Of a DNA stretch of 50,300 nt, positions 42,972 through 50,300 are shown piece by piece. The position numbers and the translations under genes are program-made. The DNA comes from Nemertoderma westbladi (lineage: Eukaryota; Xenacoelomorpha; Nemertodermatida; Nemertodermatidae), in assembly GCA_032718475.1 (NCBI GenBank), contig JAUCBJ010007051.1, positions 1 through 50,300 of the forward strand, written 5' to 3'. A model generated the notes under the pieces. The model was given only the letters and a program-made list of their open reading frames with translations, ran no database searches and was not told where the DNA came from. Position 1 is the stretch's first letter. The number at the start of each line of letters is the position of its first letter.

Positions 42972-43694
42972 ATGACGGAGTTGATAGAAGATGGTCTTGG
43001 TATCGGGGAGCGATATACTCTACTTTTACAAGCGTTTGTTGATAGCTTAATACGCGGCGACGTTAGTCCAACTGCTGCGGAGGACGATGGTCGTTATATC
43101 GAACCGCCAATGTCCCAAGAGCAGCTCTCGCGAGTTGGGCTATAGAAAATTCGCTGCTCGATATACGCGGCGTAATGGTACGTATATGGGCTTCTTAACT
43201 ACTGGTCATCCTATCGATTTACACAATACGGACTATGTCGACTATATATCCTGCCCAGCGGAGTCGGAACCATAAACTAAAATTCGAATGCGAAAATTCT
43301 ATTCGAAATCGACTCGAAAGAAAAGACACTAAAGAAACAAATGGACGCGGTAACTCCAACGTATATTTGGAATTCTTGATAGAAGCATTGTAACAACAAA
43401 TAAATGTCACCCGCGTTTACCCTACCAGACGTGCGTCTTTGGTATTATTACGATAAATGCCCTAGACCCAACTAATAAACGGAAAGACATAAACATCCAC
43501 GTAAACCGAAACTTGTTGACGTATCACCTATGCTCACTCGGCTCGAACGATCCTGGAGTAAACCTGCGATCAGAGTCCCGGAATACTCGGTCAAACCTCC
43601 TCATTCCTTAGTTGGACCTCAGACCTGCGATCCTGGTGGTGTCGCGGATCCTCGCGGACTGTATTCACTGTTCAAAGATCTAGTGCTACCCTAA
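42972..43694 (+). CDS. Cluster of small overlapping ORFs (possible accessory or decayed ORF3)
   Basis: Adjacent short frames with coding-like composition: MTELIEDGLGIGERYTLLL (42972-43145); LGYRKFAARYTRRNGTY, overlapping in another frame (43087-43275); HKLKFECENSIRNRLERK (about 43270-43392); and MSPAFTLPDVRLWYYYDK (43404), continuing after two in-frame stops as MLTRLERSWSKPAIRVPEY (43530-43694). They lie between pol and the 3' LTR, where some BEL elements carry a third gene. I do not recognise a family. They may be remains of one gene, exons of a spliced product, or chance. Confidence 0.4.
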
Positions 43695-43964
43695 CAATTA
43701 ATCGGTAACACTCCGACAGTGATTTCTAGCTAGCCGCCCATCTTACCTAGCCGGATTGTGACGCGGACACCTAATATCACTATCCAACCGTATGGTCGTC
43801 CCCGTTTAACGCGATACAACCCCTCATCAAGGTGAAGGAGAGCGTTGTACGAAACGAGTTAAACGCTATTCTATAAAGATCAAAAAAGAAACCTGCGTTT
43901 GTTCAGATAAACGTAAGTTATAACAGTAAGTCCAATCGATAAACGAATTGGCCTTATCTCAATT

Positions 43965-44307
43965 CGATTGGGAAATCCAGAATCTCTAAGAAGTTATCGA
44001 ACTTGGACGATCCTATTCTCTGCGAGAGTTTTTGGATGAACGTATCCAGCTACGAGCGGAGGAAAATCAGCTCGAGGAGAAGCATATCGAAACGGCAGAT
44101 ACCTCGACCACAATCCTACACCTTCTGATGCAATCATATTGCACCCTTCACCCAGGAGTTATGGCCCTCCTAGTAAAGTGGCTCCCCCCAAAGAGAAAAA
44201 GACTCTTGCTAGCCTCAAAAAACTGCGTAAACGCCGTCTGCGTAAGAAAGGCTAACTGTTTAGAGTATCTTTATATTTTAGAAACTGTGATTTGTTATAT
44301 TTTATAG
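43965..44307 (+). CDS. Small ORF pair before the 3' LTR, unknown
   Basis: One frame reads EVIELGRSYSLREFLDERIQ and then LRAEENQLEEKHIETAD, helical and acidic. About 100 bp on, a different frame reads PPKEKKTLASLKKLRKRRLR and ends KKG-stop (about 44253), a strongly basic tail. Together they resemble a broken small protein with an acidic helix and a basic C-terminus. No family recognised. The ATG-initiated 91-codon frame at 44032-44307 covers the first part only. Confidence 0.35.
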
Positions 44308-44333
44308 ACTTAAATCCCATTTTCTGGGAGCGG

Positions 44334-45045
44334 TGTAAAAGCTTTTGCGTAATTAGCCGGTTATTTTCCCTTAAAGTACTCTGTAGTTGGTTTGCCAGGC
44401 ATAAAAAGGCCGTGTCCTTGCTGTACTGGTGTTTTAGAGGACATAAAAGTCATTTCTTATGTATTTGTACTGTATTTGTACTTTAGAGGACATAATCCAC
44501 AATCTCGTGACGCAATAGCTGGATACTTTTGAAAACAGTGTCGCTACCATGACGACGGCTAGCAGCTGATATTGCCACGTCGACGTTTCTTTGTTTCTTT
44601 GTTCTCTCGTTGTTCAGGTTGACCAATCAGAGCGTTTGTTGTCTCTGTGTTGGAGGTGTATACAGAAACTCAGTAGTTCAGTGTTATGTTTTTGCCCAGA
44701 GCCTAAGAACCGGCTTTTGGCACCTCCGTGTTTTCAGTTTTTAGTCTTACACTAGTAGGCTTAATTATAAGGACATATATCCGTTATCTGATGTCTGATC
44801 TCAACATACCTCAACTCAAATCATAACATACCATACCTAATCAAACAACCTGTGCATACTTTTATATTGTTATACTGCTATTTACTGTCAGTTCTTCATA
44901 ATATGGTTGATGAATTATTATATTTGGAATAACGATAAATAACCCCGAAACCCAATATTCTTGATATACCGAAGGTAAGAGAGAAAGGTTACATAAACGA
45001 TTGTGACTTATGTTAAATTGGTTTGCAGTGAATCTAATGTTATTT
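44334..45045 (+). mobile_element. BEL/Pao 3' LTR, apparently truncated
   Basis: Matches 22034-22745 over its full 712 bp with one substitution noticed. It is preceded by a purine-rich GGGAGCGG that may be the polypurine tract. It stops at GTTATTT and passes directly into the 62-bp satellite (TATGAGAACTAACC). No CA end and no target duplication matching the left flank (TAATACAT) are present. Confidence 0.88.
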
Positions 45046-48000
45046 TATGAGAACTAACCTTCCTCTCTGATAGACTCAGACTGATGTACCGTAACCGTAC
45101 ATTAATTATGTAGAACTAACCTTCCTCTCTGATAGACTCAGACTGATGTACCGTAACCGTACATTAATTATGTAGAACTAACCTTCCTCTCTGATAGACT
45201 CACACTGATGTACCGTAACCGTACATTAATTATGTAGAACTAACCTTCCTCTCTGATAGACTCAGACTGATGTACCATAACCGTGCATTAATTATGTAGA
45301 ACTAACCTTCCTCTCTGATAGACTCAGACTGATGTACCGTAACCGTACATTAATTATGTAGAACTAACCTTCCTCTCTGATAGACTCAGACTGATGTACC
45401 ATAACCGTGCATTAATTATGTAGAACTAACCTTCCTCACTGATAGACTCAGACTGATGTACCGTAACCGTACATTAATTATGTAGAACTAACCTTCCTCT
45501 CTGATAGACTCACACTGATGTACCGTAACCGTACATTAATTATGTAGAACTAACCTTCCTCTCTGATAGACTCAGACTGATGTACCATAACCGTGCATTA
45601 ATTATGTAGAACTAACCTTCCTCTCTGATAGACTCACACTGATGTACCGTAACCGTACATTAATTATGTAGAACTAACCTTCCTCTCTGATAGACTCACA
45701 CTGATGTACCGTAACCGTACATTAATTATGTAGAACTAACCTTCCTCTCTGATAGACTCACACTGATGTACCGTAACCGTACATTAATTATGTAGAACTA
45801 ACCTTCCTCACTGATAGACTCACACTGATGTACCGTAACCGTACATTAATTATGTAGAACTAACCTTCCTCTCTGATAGACTCACACTGATGTACCGTAA
45901 CCGTACATTAATTATGTAGAACTAACCTTCCTCTCTGATAGACTCAGACTGATGTACCGTAACCGTACATTAATTATGTAGAACTAACCTTCCTCTCTGA
46001 TAGACTCACACTGATGTACCGTAACCGTACATTAATTATGTAGAACTAACCTTCCTCTCTGATAGACTCACACTGATGTACCGTAACCGTACATTAATTA
46101 TGTAGAACTAACCTTCCTCTCTGATAGACTCACACTGATGTACCGTAACCGTACATTAATTATGTAGAACTAACCTGCCTCACTGATAGACTCACACTGA
46201 TGTACCGTAACCGTACATTAATTATGTAGAACTAACCTTCCTCACTGATAGACTCACACTGATGTACCATAACCGTACATTAATTATGTAGAACTAACCT
46301 TCCTCTCTGATAGACTCACACTGATGTACCGTAACCGTACATTAATTATGTAGAACTAACCTTCCTCTCTGATAGACTCACACTGATGTACCGTAACCGT
46401 ACATTAATTATGTAGAACTAACCTGCCTCTCTGATAGACTCACACTGATGTACCGTAACCGTACATTAATTATGTAGAACTAACCTTCCTCACTGATAGA
46501 CTCACACTGATGTACCGTAACCGTACATTAATTATGTAGAACTAACCTTCCTCACTGATAGACTCACACTGATGTACCGTAACCGTACATTAATTATGTA
46601 GAACTAACCTTCCTCTCTGATAGACTCACACTGATGTACCATAACCGTACATTAATTATGTAGAACTAACCTGCCTCTCTGATAGACTCACACTGATGTA
46701 CCGTAACCGTACATTAATTATGTAGAACTAACCTTCCTCACTGATAGACTCACACTGATGTACCGTAACCGTACATTAATTATGTAGAACTAACCTTCCT
46801 CACTGATAGACTCACACTGATGTACCGTAACCGTACATTAATTATGTAGAACTAACCTTCCTCACTGATAGACTCACACTGATGTACCGTAACCGTACAT
46901 TAATTATGTAGAACTAACCTTCCTCTCTGATAGACTCACACTGATGTACCGTAACCGTACATTAATTATGTAGAACTAACCTTCCTCACTGATAGACTCA
47001 GACTGATGTACCGTAACCGTACATTAATTATGTAGAACTAACCTTCCTCTCTGATAGACTCACACTGATGTACCGTACATTAATTATGTAGAACTTACCT
47101 GCCTCTCTGATAGACTCATACTGATGTACCGTAACCGTACATTAATTATGTAGAACTAACCTTCCTCACTGATAGACTCACACTGATGTACCGTAACCGT
47201 ACATTAATTATGTAGAACTAACCTTCCTCACTGATAGACTCACACTGATGTACCGTAACCGTACATTAATTATGTAGAACTAACCTTCCTCTCTGATAGA
47301 CTCACACTGATGTACCGTAACCGTACATTAATTATGTAGAACTAACCTTCCTCTCTGATAGACTCACACTGATGTACCGTAACCGTACATTAATTATGTA
47401 GAACTAACCTTCCTATCTGATAGACTCACACTGATGTACCGTAACCGTACATTAATTATGTAGAACTAACCTGCCTCTCTGATAGACTCACACTGATGTA
47501 CCGTAACCGTACATTAATTATGTAGAACTAACCTTCCTCACTGATAGACTCACACTGATGTACCGTAACCGTACATTAATTATGTAGAACTAACCTGCCT
47601 CTCTGATAGACTCACACTGATGTACCGTAACCGTACATTAATTATGTAGAACTAACCTGCCTCACTGATAGACTCACACTGATGTACCGTAACCGTACAT
47701 TAATTATGTAGAACTAACCTGCCTCTCTGATAGACTCACACTGATGTACCGTAACCGTACATTAATTATGTAGAACTAACCTTCCTCACTGATAGACTCA
47801 CACTGATGTACCGTAACCGTACATTAATTATGTAGAACTAACCTTCCTCACTGATAGACTCACACTGATGTACCGTAACCGTACATTAATTATGTAGAAC
47901 TAACCTGCCTCTCTGATAGACTCACACTGATGTACCGTAACCGTACATTAATTATGTAGAACTAACCTTCCTCACTGATAGACTCACACTGATGTACCGT

Positions 48001-49880
48001 AACCGTACATTAATTATGTAGAACTAACCTGCCTCTCTGATAGACTCACACTGATGTACCGTAACCGTACATTAATTATGTAGAACTAACCTTCCGCACT
48101 GATAGACTCACACTGATGTACCGTAACCGTACATTAATTATGTAGAACTAACCTTCCTCACTGATAGACTCACACTGATGTACCGTAACCGTACATTAAT
48201 TATGTAGAACTAACCTTCCTCTCTGATAGACTCACACTGATGTACCGTAACCGTACATTAATTATGTAGAACTAACCTGCCTCACTGATAGACTCACACT
48301 GATGTACCGTAACCGTACATTAATTATGTAGAACTAACCTGCCTCTCTGATAGACTCACACTGATGTACCGTAACCGTACATTAATTATGTAGAACTAAC
48401 CTTCCTCACTGATAGACTCACACTGATGTACCGTAACCGTACATTAATTATGTAGAACTAACCTTCCTCACTGATAGACTCAGACTGATGTACCGTAACC
48501 GTACATTAATTATGTAGAACTAACCTGCCTCTCTGATAGACTCAGACTGATGTACCGTAACCGTACATTAATTATGTAGAACTAACCTTCCTCTCTGATA
48601 GACTCACACTGATGTACCGTAACCGTACATTAATTATGTAGAACTAACCTTCCTCACTGATAGACTCAGACTGATGTACCGTAACCGTACATTAATTTAA
48701 TATGTAGAACTAACCTTCCTCTCTGATAGACTCACACTGATGTACCGTAACCGTACATTAATTATGTAGAACTAACCTGCCTCACTGATAGACTCACACT
48801 GATGTACCGTAACCGTACATTAATTATGTAGAACTAACCTTCCTCACTGATAGACTTACACTGATGTACCGTAACCGTACATTAATTATGTAGAACTAAC
48901 CTGCCTCACTGATAGACTCACACTGATGTACCGTAACCGTACATTAATTATGTAGAACTAACCTGCCTCTCTGATAGACTCAGACTGATGTACCGTAACC
49001 GTACATTAATTATGTAGAACTAACCTTCCTCTCTGATAGACTCAGACTGATGTACCGTAACCGTACATTAATTATGTAGAACTAACCTTCCTCTCTGATA
49101 GACTCACACTGATGTACCGTAACCGTACATTAATTATGTAGAACTAACCTTCCTCACTGATAGACTCAGACTGATGTACCGTAACCGTACATTAATTATG
49201 TAGAACTAACCTTCCTCTCTGATAGACTCACACTGATGTACCGTAACCGTACATTAATTATGTAGAACTAACCTGCCTCACTGATAGACTCACACTGATG
49301 TACCGTAACCGTACATTAATTATGTAGAACTAACCTTCCTCACTGATAGACTCATACTGATGTACCGTAACCGTACATTAATTATGTAGAACTAACCTTC
49401 CTCACTGATAGACTCACACTGATGTACCGTAACCGTACATTAATTATGTAGAACTAACCTTCCTCACTGATAGACTCACACTGATGTACCGTAACCGTAC
49501 ATTAATTATGTAGAACTAACCTTCCTCTCTGATAGACTCACACTGATGTACCGTACATTAATTATGTAGAACTAACCTTCCTCACTGATAGACTCACACT
49601 GATGTACCGTAACCGTACATTAATTATGTAGAACTAACCTTCCTCACTGATAGACTCACACTGATGTACCGTAACCGTACATTAATTATGTAGAACTAAC
49701 CTTCCTCTCTGATAGACTCACACTGATGTACCGTAACCGTACATTAATTATGTAGAACTAACCTGCCTCACTGATAGACTCACACTGATGTACCGTAACC
49801 GTACATTAATTATGTAGAACTAACCTCCCTCTCTGATAGACTCACACTGATGTACCGTACATTAATTATGTAGAACTAAC
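45046..49880 (-). repeat. 62-bp satellite of the homeobox exon/intron junction (about 78 copies)
   Basis: On the minus strand each unit is 18 nt identical or nearly identical to the end of the homeobox exon (AGTCTATCAGAGAGGCAG), then GTTAGT and 38 more nt of intron (TCTACATAATTAATGTACGG and so on). The last unit joins the real exon at 49881 without interruption. Variants: the base before the donor is C or A (CAG or AAG), GAG or GTG within the exon part, and GTGTG or CTGAG-type changes near the unit end. Three units lack 6 bp and one has 4 extra bp (about 48694). In-frame reading past any donor meets TAA within five codons. Confidence 0.97.
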
Positions 49881-50101
49881 CTGCCTCTCTGATAGACTAA
49901 GACTAGACGCCAGTTGTTTTCTATCTGTTGGTGGTAAATATCGACATTTAATGAATTTATCTTCCAATACTTTGGTCTGGGAGCCCGTGAATCGAATTTG
50001 CCCGCCTTTGCGTCGGGAAGGCTGCCGCCGGTCTCCTATGTTGTACCTTCCTGCTACCGGAAGTACTGATAGGTAAGTGGGAACTCCGTATGTCATCATT
50101 T
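49881..50101 (-). CDS. HHEX: Hex-type homeobox exon (homeodomain residues 1-44)
   Basis: On the minus strand the frame from 50099 reads RRKGGQIRFTGSQTKVLEDK and then RYLPPTDRKQLASSL, ending LSERQ at the donor CAG|GTTAGT (exon end 49881). The RKGGQ-x-RF start is characteristic of HHEX. F8, L16 and F20 of the homeodomain are in place. The exon ends between residues 44 and 45, phase 0, a known homeodomain intron position. HHEX is a nuclear transcription factor. The 5' boundary is uncertain: TTTATAG at about 50102-50108 could be the acceptor. The WFQNR recognition-helix exon was not found in the window; it must lie beyond the satellite. The sequence is rather diverged, so another homeobox class is possible. 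Confidence 0.8.
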
Positions 50102-50300
50102 CTATAAATTCAAGTAGTAATTCCTACGTTTATTAAATGCTTATTTAATTAACTACAGCATGCTAATACACTATTATGCTGTTCAATCGTAAAACTTTAC
50201 ACCCCAGCTGGACCGGGGGAAACCAGTTGTGAAAAAATGCCAAAGGCTGGGGAAAACGGCTGGACCTCGGGGAAAACCCCTGTCGATCCCTAGGTGGGAA
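50102..50300. other. Window edge, intronic or repeat sequence
   Basis: Contains a loosely repeated GCTGGACC/GGGGAAAACC unit (about 50205-50280) that looks like the edge of a dispersed repeat. Not resolved. Confidence 0.4.

Noticed and set aside
1-45000. Next homeobox exon with the WFQNRR recognition helix
   Set aside because: Scanned by eye on the minus strand left of the satellite; no W-F-Q-N-R coding sequence was found, so it is not claimed.
45046-49880. CRISPR-like array
   Set aside because: Units are contiguous 62-bp copies with no unique spacers and a clear origin in a eukaryotic exon/intron junction.

Overview
This is a repeat-packed window from an invertebrate animal genome; I cannot name the species. 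The evidence for an animal is three-fold. There are intron-split exons of two conserved metazoan genes, Gs-alpha exon 1 at 11053-11191 and a Hex-type homeobox exon at 49881-50101, both on the minus strand. There are two copies of a eukaryotic initiator tRNA-Met gene. There is a large BEL/Pao LTR retrotransposon, a superfamily confined to animals. Base composition is AT-rich, and the palindromes ACCGGT and AGGCCT recur throughout.

Layout. 1-15.5 kb is mostly non-coding. It holds a 41-bp minisatellite split by a TIR element (1877-3295), a 432-bp hAT-like MITE with a perfect 8-bp target duplication (5315-5746), another TIR element (7110-7893), decayed LINE pieces (8.3, 10.2, 12.2-13.1 kb), Gs-alpha exon 1, and a probable terminal exon of an unidentified gene (13103-13287, minus). 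15.55-22.03 kb is a head-to-tail segmental duplication. Each copy carries an initiator tRNA-Met and an antisense BEL/Pao reverse-transcriptase relic, and each copy was later hit by its own 5'-truncated LINE insertion at a different site.

22.03-45.05 kb is one BEL/Pao element (plus strand). It has near-identical 712-bp LTR segments, a very long leader, and a gag-pol gene with a roughly 800-residue N-terminal extension. Pol is interrupted between RT and RNase H by a second, very young LTR element on the minus strand (31262-38890, TSD TCTCT, LTRs differing at one position that I could see). The nested element encodes only a gag-like region with zinc knuckles. Where pol would be, it has about 2 kb of tandem mini-hairpins whose two arms change together.

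45.05-49.88 kb is a 62-bp satellite of about 78 copies in the intron after the homeobox exon. Its unit is an exact copy of the homeobox exon/intron junction: 18 nt of exon, the 5' splice site and 44 nt of intron. The array therefore places dozens of extra 5' splice sites immediately downstream of the real one. I consider this the most unusual feature in the window.

Limits: all family assignments are by eye from motifs, copy counts are approximate, and several frame breaks fall at long G/C homopolymers where sequencing error is plausible.
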